Below, piece by piece: positions 28,558 through 35,992 of a stretch of 64,000 nt of DNA. Source of the stretch: a virus; the IMG/VR virus record IMGVR_UViG_3300021356_000007, positions 1 through 64,000 of that record, one strand, 5' to 3'. Below the pieces are notes generated by a model. It was not told the origin of the DNA, made no database searches, and saw nothing but the letters and a program-made list of their open reading frames with translations. Position numbers and translations under genes: made by a program. The first letter of the stretch is position 1; every line of letters starts with the position of its first letter.

Positions 28558-29259
28558 TCATAAAATGTCAAGGATGTCCTCATCCACTGTTCCATCAGCG
28601 TTGGCGAGTAGGCTGGCCTTGACTCGCTTCCATACATCGGTACTTTCTTTGCCTAATTCAACTTTGAGGACATTTATCGTATTATTGGCTACATTTGTAG
28701 ATGGTTCAGCCCATTTTTCTTGGTAAGCACTCAAATCCTTGAGTGTCTCTCTGACCTCTTTGTGGAGTCTTACCATGTCACTGATGACACCGTCATCGTG
28801 TATGTTGGTTTCTTCCATATACTGTGCTAACTTACCGTTCAGTCCTTGTACATTGTTCCTAAGAATATCAATTTCTTCGCCTACTTTGATAGCAACTACG
28901 GCTGCGGAACTCTTTCTAACTAGAGGCTGGAAGTGTTGCTTCATGTGTCTATACACTGAATCTTCACTGCACTCTAGTTCCGTGGCAATATCGTCACTGG
29001 TCCTTTCACCTTCAAAATATGCTACTTCCAATTCCTTTCGATTCTCGCTAGTGCATACTGCACATGAATGATTAGAAGTAGAATGATATTCACCTACATG
29101 ATTTTTCATGTGACGCTCTGCTGTGTTGGCTCTCCAGCCCATATCTTTATCCATTATTTGGGGGTTAGCGATACCGTCAATGATACTCTGCTCTAAAGCA
29201 TCACGGTCACCATGTTGACAAAAAGAACAACTTCTCTTTGTCTGACGAGTACCTCCCAT
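28558..29259 (-). CDS. Tandem zinc/helix-turn-helix protein, terminase small subunit candidate
   Basis: About 233 residues. Two repeated units of about 45 residues each have C-x2-C, a helix, then a helix-turn-helix ending HM-xx-H: CSFC...AERHMKNH and CAVC...SVYRHMKQH, with SDDIATELECSEDSVYRH as the clearest HTH. A coiled coil (about 130-190) and a short C-terminal tail follow. DNA-binding HTH plus coiled coil upstream of terL is the plan of a small terminase. Equally it could be a regulator. The ATG at 29259 lacks a clear ribosome site; a start at 29316 would overlap the divergent gene. Confidence 0.55.
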   Translation of the reverse strand: MGGTRQTKRSCSFCQHGDRDALEQSIIDGIANPQIMDKDMGWRANTAERHMKNHVGEYHSTSNHSCAVCTSENRKELEVAYFEGERTSDDIATELECSEDSVYRHMKQHFQPLVRKSSAAVVAIKVGEEIDILRNNVQGLNGKLAQYMEETNIHDDGVISDMVRLHKEVRETLKDLSAYQEKWAEPSTNVANNTINVLKVELGKESTDVWKRVKASLLANADGTVDEDILDIL

Positions 29260-29280
29260 ACCATGTCGGAGGGGGCTGGT

Positions 29281-29631
29281 ATGAATAACCTTTTTGAATG
29301 GGAAGGTTACCCTCATTTTGTGAAACTGCCTAGAATTAAGCCCAAAATCATGGGTGTACCTGTTTCTATAGAAACTGCTCGTGGCTTGTCAAGAGCCTCT
29401 AAGGATATATTAAGAAAAAGAGTAGTCCCTGAAGAAATAAAGCAAGAAAGACTCGACATTTGTATGTCCTGTCCCAGTTGGAAAAACTACAGATGTATGG
29501 AATGTGGTTGTCAAATGCGTGTCAAGACTACACTAACATCGAGCAGATGCCCCAAAGGTAAATGGAAAGAGTACCTAGACTTCAGAAATACGGGAATAAA
29601 TACCAGTCAACATGAAGAAAGCACCGAATAA
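29281..29631 (+). CDS. Rightward zinc-ribbon protein inside the leftward block
   Basis: 116 residues. The C-terminal ribbon has CMSC, CMECGC and a final CPKGKW, a pattern common in small phage proteins. It is the only rightward gene in the leftward block. Start ATG 29281 with GGAGGGGGCTGGT upstream. It begins 22 bases from the divergent gene at 28558-29259 and its tail overlaps the convergent membrane gene at 29575-29817 by 57 nt, so antisense interference is possible. The function is unknown. Confidence 0.7.
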   Translation: MNNLFEWEGYPHFVKLPRIKPKIMGVPVSIETARGLSRASKDILRKRVVPEEIKQERLDICMSCPSWKNYRCMECGCQMRVKTTLTSSRCPKGKWKEYLDFRNTGINTSQHEESTE

Positions 29632-29817
29632 TCCCAGCACAAGGTAAGCCATTGTATTACTAGCCATCTTGCCACCTGATGTCAGCAGTAAAACTGTGAG
29701 AGTGACTATTATTGTCAATAGTTGAACCATAACCATGTCAATGATTACACTTTTACGAGGTGCAAATATTTCCATAGCAGTCCCTGAAAAGCCAGCAATT
29801 GGTGTAAAATCCTTCAT
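29575..29817 (-). CDS. Small two-helix membrane protein
   Basis: 80 residues with two hydrophobic helices (about 28-48, rich in Ile/Leu/Val, and 55-74). The size and topology resemble holins or small virion membrane proteins, but no lysin gene was seen nearby. ATG with GAGGTGATATAG site. Overlaps the end of the rightward gene. Confidence 0.6.
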   Translation of the reverse strand: MKDFTPIAGFSGTAMEIFAPRKSVIIDMVMVQLLTIIVTLTVLLLTSGGKMASNTMAYLVLGLFGAFFMLTGIYSRISEV

Positions 29818-29822
29818 CTATA

Positions 29823-30455
29823 TCACCTCGTACCCATAAAATTACCCATGAACTTACCCGCAGCAGAACCTGCCTTGTCCATCAGATTGTCATTAGCCAG
29901 TGCAGCACTCAAAGCCCCGCCCATCATAGATTGTTGAGCGAAAGCAGCAATCTGCTGTTGCTGCATCTCTGCGTTTTGAATACTCTGTTGACTTGCCATC
30001 TGTAAATTACTGAACTGACCTTTGACATTCTCTGCACTCATAGTCTGTAGACTATCAGGTAGAGAAGTTACATCCATTTTCATTGTCCCTTCTTTGTCGT
30101 TAATCACGAATTCGGCATTCTTTAGTATCTCAAGTACAGAAAAACTCACTAAATCGTTCATCATTTGTAAGAAAACAGCCATCTGAGCCCCTACTACGAA
30201 CCTATCAATAGGTGCAAGTGAGCGCATCATAGCCATTTGTATCTCCATTTCACTCGGAGGTTGTATAGGTTGCTGCATCATATTCGCTTGCATACCCATT
30301 CCGCCCATCATTCCGCCCACAAATGTATTCTGAGAAGCCTGTTGCATCATACCTTGTGGTGCGAATGGGTTCATTTGGGCAGCCATTGGGCTAGAATTAC
30401 CTTGTGCGCTGAGATTCAGTGCGCCGTTTTGCTGTTGTCCATTACCAAATATCAT
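29823..30455 (-). CDS. Met/Gln-rich protein of unknown function
   Basis: 210 residues, with runs of Met, Gln and Gly at both ends. A more structured middle (about 72-150) contains APIDRFVVGAQMAVFLQMM and FSVLEILKNAEFVIND. Likely partly disordered. GAGGTGAAAAGAT before the ATG. No known family; belongs to the virion block by position. Confidence 0.6.
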   Translation of the reverse strand: MIFGNGQQQNGALNLSAQGNSSPMAAQMNPFAPQGMMQQASQNTFVGGMMGGMGMQANMMQQPIQPPSEMEIQMAMMRSLAPIDRFVVGAQMAVFLQMMNDLVSFSVLEILKNAEFVINDKEGTMKMDVTSLPDSLQTMSAENVKGQFSNLQMASQQSIQNAEMQQQQIAAFAQQSMMGGALSAALANDNLMDKAGSAAGKFMGNFMGTR

Positions 30456-30466
30456 ATCTTTTCACC

Positions 30467-31480
30467 TCATACTGTGGATTGTGTAAATATACCTTGCTCT
30501 GTCTGTGGCAGGACATCCTGATTGATAACACCATTGGCATTTTCTTGGGGTAAACTCTGCGCTACACTAGGTTGAGGGACTTGATTTATACCCAATTGAG
30601 TGATAGCATCGGACAAAGTAGGGCTCATATTAGCCATTTCTTGTTGAAATAGCCTCAAATCGAACACAATCATAGTCACATCGTTGATTCCAGTCTCAGG
30701 ATTCTTGTAATGTAATAGGTTAATACCGTTATATGCCTTAGAATCCTTCTCTAATTGCATGAAAAATGGCTCATATTTCTTCAATAATTCAGGTGTATTG
30801 TCCTTCTTTTTGACTACTGCAATGGGTACAGCGACTGTAGAAACGCCCTTTTTCACCATTTCTTTCATGCCCATGCTAGTTTTATTGTGGTCTTTGTCTG
30901 CTTCAGACTCCCATTTGCACAATAAATGGTACAAATGTAGGTGTTCAGGGCAATATGTACCCTTCATTTTCCTACCATTAGTAACTTGTTCTCTTGCTAC
31001 AAAGGCTTCAGGGGCATTAGTTACAGGGTTTTTCCAATACATTTCCCACAAACTCTTACCTGAAACCTCATCTGTAATCTTAGCATAGAGATTATCATAC
31101 TTGATTAACTCTTCACAGTCACAACCATCAATCACACAAAGATTACTTTGTCTATTATATCTATATTTTCTACCCCAAATCCACCTTAGAGGACTGTACC
31201 ACTTACGCTTAGTAGGTGTCAAAAGCCTTCTCGCACTTCTGATGTCTTGTTTTCTTGCCTTTCTTGGGTCAGGGTGACGACTTGGGTAGAAATTCACCTT
31301 TGGAACTTCTATATTCTGCTTAGCAATTTCTTGCATACCTTGTTGAGCAGCCTGCATTTCGAGTAACTGTTCATGACTAGCATTACCCTGCTGGCTCAAA
31401 GCCATCATGTGCGCCTGACTCATATTAGCCAAATTCACATCCCCTTGTGGGACTCTTCCATATCCGCCTATCCTCATCAT
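30467..31480 (-). CDS. Virion-block protein with Cys/His cluster
   Basis: 337 residues. A Met/Gln-rich N-terminal helix is followed by a basic segment (PTKRKWYSPLRWIWGRKYRY), then a likely zinc site: CVIDGCDC near 115 and YCPEHLHLYHLLC near 175. A C-terminal alpha-beta part and a disordered Gln/Pro tail follow. The ATG at 31480 has an AGGTGATATT site. Its neighbours are membrane and GTPase genes. Function not recognised. Confidence 0.6.
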   Translation of the reverse strand: MMRIGGYGRVPQGDVNLANMSQAHMMALSQQGNASHEQLLEMQAAQQGMQEIAKQNIEVPKVNFYPSRHPDPRKARKQDIRSARRLLTPTKRKWYSPLRWIWGRKYRYNRQSNLCVIDGCDCEELIKYDNLYAKITDEVSGKSLWEMYWKNPVTNAPEAFVAREQVTNGRKMKGTYCPEHLHLYHLLCKWESEADKDHNKTSMGMKEMVKKGVSTVAVPIAVVKKKDNTPELLKKYEPFFMQLEKDSKAYNGINLLHYKNPETGINDVTMIVFDLRLFQQEMANMSPTLSDAITQLGINQVPQPSVAQSLPQENANGVINQDVLPQTEQGIFTQSTV

Positions 31481-31488
31481 AATATCAC

Positions 31489-32205
31489 CTAACTTAGTAA
31501 CTCCATCATTGTATTTTCAACATTCCAGCCTATTCTTGTAGCCATCATTCCCCTCTTCGTAGGAACGCCCGCTTTTTGGAGGCGTACAAGGTCTTCTCTG
31601 AAGGGGTCGAACATCTTGTGTTCACCCAATCTTTGTTGCTGCCAAAGTATATTGGCTTGCTCATCCCACCATTCATCTGCTTTATTTGCAACCAACATAA
31701 TAGTCTTTGGAACATACTTTTTACCTCTCAATCTACTTTTAAAATTTCTATAACGATACTGCCTGTGGAGTATTGAATCTACGAGGAACTTAAAACCCCC
31801 CACTGCTTGTACTGCTGGGTCTCCACCTAATGTAGTTCTGTTATCAAATAAGAATATAATGGCTTCAACTTGTCTATTAACCATATCATCTATCCAAAGA
31901 TTCCAAAACCTTTCCTCACCTGCTATGTCAGAAGAATAAACTACTCTCTTGTCACCTTTCCAAGCAACTCTTTTTCTTGTAGGGTTTGGTAACAAGAATC
32001 TGTTTATACCCGGCACTTTGAAATGTTTAGTCCTTTCACTAAGAGGTATCTCTTCCATTTCGCCCGGTGTTGTCATGTAGCGGTCAAGTGTAGTCTTACC
32101 TACCATTGTCGGTCCGTACACCCCTACTCTTCTTGGCTTCCAGTAGTGGTAGAATTCCTTAGCGAACACCACTCCGCCAACTAAAGCACTACCACCCAAT
32201 GACAT
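31489..32205 (-). CDS. Membrane-anchored small GTPase, Ras/Arf/SR-beta-like
   Basis: 238 residues. A short hydrophobic N-terminal segment (about 3-18) precedes a P-loop GTPase core: G1 GPTMVGKTT at 31-39, G3 DIAGEE at 93-98 (DxxG in place), hydrophobic strand EAIIFLFDNR at 114-123, and G4 NKAD at 174-177, the guanine-specificity motif. N-terminal membrane anchor plus small GTPase is the plan of the SRP receptor beta subunit and Arf-like proteins. There is a long insert between G3 and G4. It lies in a row of small membrane-protein genes, so it may act on host or virion membranes. This family is not expected in a tailed virus. Confidence 0.8.
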   Translation of the reverse strand: MSLGGSALVGGVVFAKEFYHYWKPRRVGVYGPTMVGKTTLDRYMTTPGEMEEIPLSERTKHFKVPGINRFLLPNPTRKRVAWKGDKRVVYSSDIAGEERFWNLWIDDMVNRQVEAIIFLFDNRTTLGGDPAVQAVGGFKFLVDSILHRQYRYRNFKSRLRGKKYVPKTIMLVANKADEWWDEQANILWQQQRLGEHKMFDPFREDLVRLQKAGVPTKRGMMATRIGWNVENTMMELLS

Positions 32206-32206
32206 T

Positions 32207-32464
32207 TCAATTTCTCCAACTGAATATAGCGTCAGACCACTCTCTTAACTTTTCTTTGAGCCAGTCTCCAGTTGACTCCCATAAATTCCAATCAGTGTAA
32301 AACTCAAACGCACTGACTACAAACGCAGTACAAACAGAAAAAATGACGGTCCTAATCCAGCCCCACCCTCTTTCGTATGCTACATCAACCGTATTGGCTA
32401 TGTGCATACTCCTCAGTGTTTCTTCAACTGCGTCATCACTGGGGGTCTTGAAGATTCGACCCAT
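32207..32464 (-). CDS. Single-pass small membrane protein beside the GTPase
   Basis: 85 residues with one hydrophobic helix (about 37-53, TVIFSVCTAFVVSAF) flanked by Trp-rich amphipathic segments (WGWI; WLKEKLREWSDAIFSW). Two bases separate it from the GTPase gene, so the two are co-translated. It could be the membrane partner of the GTPase. AGGAGAAGTGATAACTT before the ATG. Confidence 0.65.
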   Translation of the reverse strand: MGRIFKTPSDDAVEETLRSMHIANTVDVAYERGWGWIRTVIFSVCTAFVVSAFEFYTDWNLWESTGDWLKEKLREWSDAIFSWRN

Positions 32465-32470
32465 AAGTTA

Positions 32471-33025
32471 TCACTTCTCCTTTTTCTTGAATGTCCCATC
32501 TGCGTTTCTCTTTCTCTTAGCGTCTTTTTCATCATCAGTTTCTTCGAATGTTAAACCAAGTGACATAGGCTCTTTTGATACTGGTTGAGTTGCTGGTACA
32601 AAATCAGCAGTGCTAGTAGTAGGTGGATTCATCCTTTCTTGAATCCAAGGTGGAGTTTGACCGGGGTTTTGCTCAAGCCAGTTTAGTTCAGCCTCCAACT
32701 GTGCTTCTTGAAGTCTTAATTCCATGTCTTGTCTTCTACGGTCAAAGTTCATCTCCATACTTCTGTACCTTGTTTTTCTCTGTTTTTCCTGTGCGGCCAA
32801 TCTCGCTCTTTCATCCATACCTTGTTGGAAGAACATTTTGAAAAGATAGTACGCTACACCCTGAACAGCAAATGCTGCCATAGCATAAGTAATTCCGTTA
32901 ACTGTAGGGTCGTCTAATTTTAACCAGTATTCTGCATCGAAAACGGCTATTGCTATACCGATTGATACGGCTTGGGTGAGTATCAAACCCATCAATCTTA
33001 TTTCTGCTTGGTCTACATCTCTCAT
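32471..33025 (-). CDS. Two-pass membrane protein with long charged coiled-coil tail
   Basis: About 184 residues: two hydrophobic helices (about 13-30 and 44-65), then a strongly charged coiled coil (ERARLAAQEKQRKTRYRSME onward), a Pro-rich region and a Lys-rich end (FKKKEK). Next to the single-pass protein and GTPase. The ATG at 33025 is favoured over a GTG at 33076, although neither has a strong ribosome site. Function unknown; a membrane-remodelling or virion-egress role would be speculation. Confidence 0.6.
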   Translation of the reverse strand: MRDVDQAEIRLMGLILTQAVSIGIAIAVFDAEYWLKLDDPTVNGITYAMAAFAVQGVAYYLFKMFFQQGMDERARLAAQEKQRKTRYRSMEMNFDRRRQDMELRLQEAQLEAELNWLEQNPGQTPPWIQERMNPPTTSTADFVPATQPVSKEPMSLGLTFEETDDEKDAKRKRNADGTFKKKEK

Positions 33026-33109
33026 TGTCTCTCTGCCACTCTGCAAAGTTATCCCTCTAACCTTCTGCAAGACCACTGCGTAAATAAAGGTATCACAAAA
33101 TTAGAAGGC

Positions 33110-33145
33110 GGGTCGGCAGGGAATGAGAGAGAACCTGACCGACCC
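33110..33145 (-). terminator. Stem-loop between two leftward genes
   Basis: GGGTCGGCAGG (33110-33120) pairs with CCTGACCGACCC (33134-33145) with a single bulge. It lies in the 139-nt gap between genes, downstream of the gene ending at 33165. A short T-rich tract follows on the leftward RNA, but not a classic run, so it could be a terminator or an RNA-processing site. Confidence 0.45.
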
Positions 33146-33164
33146 ATGTGTTGTAATTATATCA

Positions 33165-34460
33165 TCAATCTTTTTTCTTTTCAGAATCAAGTTTTTCCCT
33201 CTTGCCATTCTTTGAAGGGCCCGGGCCTGCTTTAGAACCGATAACAATAACCATGCCATGTGCTGGCTTTTTGCTACCTTCTTTTTTGTTCAAATCTTCT
33301 TCACCTTTACCGTCAGCAGCGAACTTAGGGACTTTCTTGCCCTCATGCTCTACCATTTCCAGTTCTCCCTTAGCCGTACATCCCATTTTATTGACGCAGT
33401 TTTCTTTACCGCATCCGGGGCATTTAGCCTTAGACATTTCTTCATTCATCCCGTAAGGGCAGGTCATTTTACCGATGCACTCAGGTTTAGCGCATCCAGC
33501 GCACCTTGCTTTGTACATCATATCTTCAACTTGCTTCTTTATTTCTTCGCCTATATTGTTTGTAAACATATACTCACCTAATGATTTCCTAGTCCCGCCA
33601 TACTCTGCCTGTTGTTCGAAAGCAGAACCCTGATTCGGATTCCAAATCTCTCTATCAAGAACAGAACTACTCTGAACATTGGAAATATCACCCATACCTG
33701 CATTAGTCTGACCTAGACCAAATGTTGAACCTGAACCACCCCCACCAATCAAAGACGAAAGGTTTGTCCCTTGCCCGCCACCGCCACCACCGGGCGTATT
33801 ATTTTGCATATAATTCAGACCTGCCATACCGAGTCCTACTGCACCTGCACCCAAAGCACCAAGACCAGCCATTCTTCCAAGAGAAATAGACTCGTCTACT
33901 CCTTTAGCACCCCTTCCAATTTGACTGTAAGCACCTTGTCTGAAAGCACCCCTACGGGCAGCATCTGTTCCGGCTTCTCTTGCCATTCTTCGAGTATAAG
34001 GTTGGTTTCTTGCTAGTTCAAATAATCGAGCGTCTGCGTTAGCAGCAGTCACAGGAGGAAGTTGTCGGCTGACTGCATCAGCCTGCTCTCTTGCAATACG
34101 GTTTCTAGTAGCAGTTTCTGCTGCTTCTCTTGCTGCTGCTCTCTGTGAAGCAATTTGAGCCCCTCTTCTTCCAGCGAGTCTTCCCACTCCCTTAGCACCT
34201 AACTTAACTGCTGCACCTGCACCAAGACCTTGAGCCATTCCTGTACCAAACTCAAGTGCATTAGAACCAAAACTATCGTCACCTTCAGCGAGTTCCATAC
34301 CAATGAATGGGTCTGTGATTTGATTATCACGGACATTCTTATAACCTTGATAAGCACCATAGCCCAATAATGCCAATGGTATAAGCGGAAGTGCCTTGTT
34401 TACGGTGTCTTCTTTAACCACCGACCATGCTCGGTCAATCGGCGAAATAGATTCCGACAT
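33165..34460 (-). CDS. Membrane-associated protein with tandem cysteine clusters and AW-VVK tag
   Basis: About 431 residues. Starts MSESISPIDRAWSVVKEDT, carrying the AWxx(hydrophobic)K motif seen in several other virion-block proteins. A hydrophobic stretch follows (ALPLIPLALLGYGAY), then an Ala/Arg-rich helical region and a second hydrophobic segment (LGALGAGAVGLGMAGL). Near the end are two matching cysteine clusters, CAGCAKPEC...C and CPGCGKENC...C, each C-x2-C-x4-C-x5-C. The C terminus is Lys-rich. The ATG at 34460 (GGGGATATTC) is preferred to upstream ATG/TTG codons, which would extend the overlap with the previous gene. Confidence 0.6.
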   Translation of the reverse strand: MSESISPIDRAWSVVKEDTVNKALPLIPLALLGYGAYQGYKNVRDNQITDPFIGMELAEGDDSFGSNALEFGTGMAQGLGAGAAVKLGAKGVGRLAGRRGAQIASQRAAAREAAETATRNRIAREQADAVSRQLPPVTAANADARLFELARNQPYTRRMAREAGTDAARRGAFRQGAYSQIGRGAKGVDESISLGRMAGLGALGAGAVGLGMAGLNYMQNNTPGGGGGGQGTNLSSLIGGGGSGSTFGLGQTNAGMGDISNVQSSSVLDREIWNPNQGSAFEQQAEYGGTRKSLGEYMFTNNIGEEIKKQVEDMMYKARCAGCAKPECIGKMTCPYGMNEEMSKAKCPGCGKENCVNKMGCTAKGELEMVEHEGKKVPKFAADGKGEEDLNKKEGSKKPAHGMVIVIGSKAGPGPSKNGKREKLDSEKKKD

Positions 34461-34638
34461 GAATATCCCCATGCTGTTTGTTTTCATAAGCCTGTTGCAA
34501 GTAATGGTAACTTTCTGCGGCTTCAACAAGTAGGTTCATAGCCTCTATGCTACCGTCTTGAAGGTCTTGTATCTTACTCAAGTTGTATTCACTAACCTTG
34601 AGTAACTCTTTCAAAAGTGTGTTCCAAAAATCTTCCAA
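34435..34638 (-). CDS. Small helical protein
   Basis: 67 residues, almost all helix: LEDFWNTLLKELLKVSEY then IEAMNLLVEAAESYHYL. Its FWNTLLK start is reminiscent of the AWxxLK tags. Start is a TTG at 34638 with a GAGGGACTGAC site. The end overlaps the next gene by 26 nt. Not recognised. Confidence 0.5.
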   Translation of the reverse strand: MEDFWNTLLKELLKVSEYNLSKIQDLQDGSIEAMNLLVEAAESYHYLQQAYENKQHGDIHVGIYFAD

Positions 34639-34648
34639 GTCAGTCCCT

Positions 34649-35212
34649 CTACCTAACCAGTACTATATCTGATTTAAGAGTACCTCGTTCTTTGAAATGT
34701 CGGGCTCTGTTGCTATGAGGGTCTTCTGCTACCAAAGTGTGGTCTTTGGTGTGACTCATATCAGGTCCACCCTGTCCGTAAATACCTCTTTTCCTGCGCT
34801 CACGATTCAACTCTTCACGATACTTGACACGCTTAGGACTAGACTCATACTTCTTGTCATACTCCAACTTGTGCCTTTTGGCTTCAGGGCTGACAGGACT
34901 CTTGATAACCAAGACTCCTTTGACAATAGTAGGCTTACCGCCGACACCTTGTTTCTTAGCACGCTTTCTTTTGGTAGCAGCCTGCTTCTGACCGCTAGTC
35001 ATTTCACCACTGGTCTTGGGTGTTTTGCTGCTGACTCTCACACTTGGTCTACACTTTGGATAGCCTTTGCTTCCTTTCTTGGCTTTCGACCTACCACAAG
35101 GAGGGTGCTTACCATCCTTGTCTTTACGACTGACATCTACCCACTTTTCTTTGAACCATCTGTTGAGGTTCTTGACAACTAATGTGTCATGACAAGTGCA
35201 TCTATCGTTCAT
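34649..35212 (-). CDS. Basic cysteine-containing protein of a common marine-phage type
   Basis: 187 residues. Starts MNDRCTCHD; then KWVDVSRKDKDGKHPPCGRS, KGYPKCRPS and long Lys/Arg stretches, followed by KRVKYREELNRERRKRG, YGQGGPDMSH and NRARHFKERG. These segments look like those of small basic proteins found in many marine phages; I do not trust a family number from memory. Overlaps the upstream stop (ATGA). Likely binds DNA or zinc; role unproven. Confidence 0.6.
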   Translation of the reverse strand: MNDRCTCHDTLVVKNLNRWFKEKWVDVSRKDKDGKHPPCGRSKAKKGSKGYPKCRPSVRVSSKTPKTSGEMTSGQKQAATKRKRAKKQGVGGKPTIVKGVLVIKSPVSPEAKRHKLEYDKKYESSPKRVKYREELNRERRKRGIYGQGGPDMSHTKDHTLVAEDPHSNRARHFKERGTLKSDIVLVR

Positions 35213-35415
35213 TTTTTACCCGCCCAAGCATCACATACATGGTCTGCTCGACACATGAAGTCGTACCATTCACAATAGCCCGTCATAGGGTCATCGGTCT
35301 TCGAGGAGTCCCACGCTTTACAATTACCGCACTTTTCAGAGCCAGTGGCTTTTCTATAATTAGGCGCATCCTCTTTGCCCTTAATTATAGCCCACGCTTC
35401 TTCGAGAGGTATCAT
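35209..35415 (-). CDS. Small four-to-five-cysteine protein with AW-IIK tag, iron-sulfur or zinc candidate
   Basis: 68 residues. The N terminus MIPLEEAWAIIKGKED carries the AWxx(I)K motif. Then CGNCKAW, GYCEWYDFMC and VCDAWAG, a spacing like high-potential iron-sulfur-like small phage proteins, which could equally bind zinc. ATGA overlap on both sides. The short length makes the tag a large share of the protein. Confidence 0.6.
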   Translation of the reverse strand: MIPLEEAWAIIKGKEDAPNYRKATGSEKCGNCKAWDSSKTDDPMTGYCEWYDFMCRADHVCDAWAGKK

Positions 35416-35606
35416 TTCTTCTTCCCCTTTTTCTTACCACGGAACTTACCCTTACAGTATTGAACAGCCCAGCCATTTGCATAAGCAGATGGATAAACTT
35501 TGAATTTTCTTTTTGCTGCTGCTTTACCAGCAGGACAGAGTTTCTTTTCTAAAAAATCAAAAGCAGAGTCGATACCTATGCAATGTCCACAGTCGCACTC
35601 ACTCAA
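35412..35606 (-). CDS. Small basic Cys protein
   Basis: About 64 residues: SECDCGHC, LCPAGKAAAKRKFKVYPSAY, a YCKG motif and a Lys-rich end. The CPAGKAAAKRKF...YPSAYANG pattern recurs in marine phage proteins. Start uncertain: a TTG at 35606 overlaps the upstream TGA and follows GAGGTGG with good spacing; a GTG at 35615 is the alternative. Confidence 0.55.
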   Translation of the reverse strand: MSECDCGHCIGIDSAFDFLEKKLCPAGKAAAKRKFKVYPSAYANGWAVQYCKGKFRGKKKGKKK

Positions 35607-35992
35607 CAGTTCCACCTCTTTAATGCCGCACCTTTAGGTGTTAATTTACCTTTTTTACTGGTTGGACCTTTAACTCCACTCATACGAGCACAGAATGATT
35701 TTCTCCTTTTCGATGCCTTGCTACCCCTTTTTAGTTTAGAAGGCTTCTTAGTGACAGGTCTTTTCAGATTTGCGCCCGTCTTACGCTTTGCTGCCGCACG
35801 ACCCTTAGCATTGAGTCCTCCAGTCTTGGCGTGTTTGTTAGGATTGTAACCGTGGAAAGGTTTTGACTTTTTCTTGGCTTTCATAACCGCAAGACTGAGT
35901 TCCATAGGACTACAGCAATCACAGAAATTGACATCCGACCAGTCGGTTTTACCTACAATGTCAGCCTCAGTCAACCATTCTATATCTGTCAT
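35603..35992 (-). CDS. Basic protein with HAKTGGLNAKGR motif
   Basis: 129 residues. NFCDCC near the start; then NPNKHAKTGGLNAKGRAAAK, a Lys/Arg-rich middle, and RRKSFCARMSGVKGP leading to the end LKRWNC. This combination is a recognisable small basic protein of marine phages, of unknown function. The ATG at 35992 with GAAGGGATTAGT in front was chosen over an upstream TTG. Together with its three neighbours it makes a cassette of small basic Cys proteins. Confidence 0.65.
   Translation of the reverse strand: MTDIEWLTEADIVGKTDWSDVNFCDCCSPMELSLAVMKAKKKSKPFHGYNPNKHAKTGGLNAKGRAAAKRKTGANLKRPVTKKPSKLKRGSKASKRRKSFCARMSGVKGPTSKKGKLTPKGAALKRWNC

Noticed and set aside
29575-29817. Holin call for the two-helix membrane protein
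   Set aside because: No lysin is nearby, and small two-helix proteins are too common to support the call.
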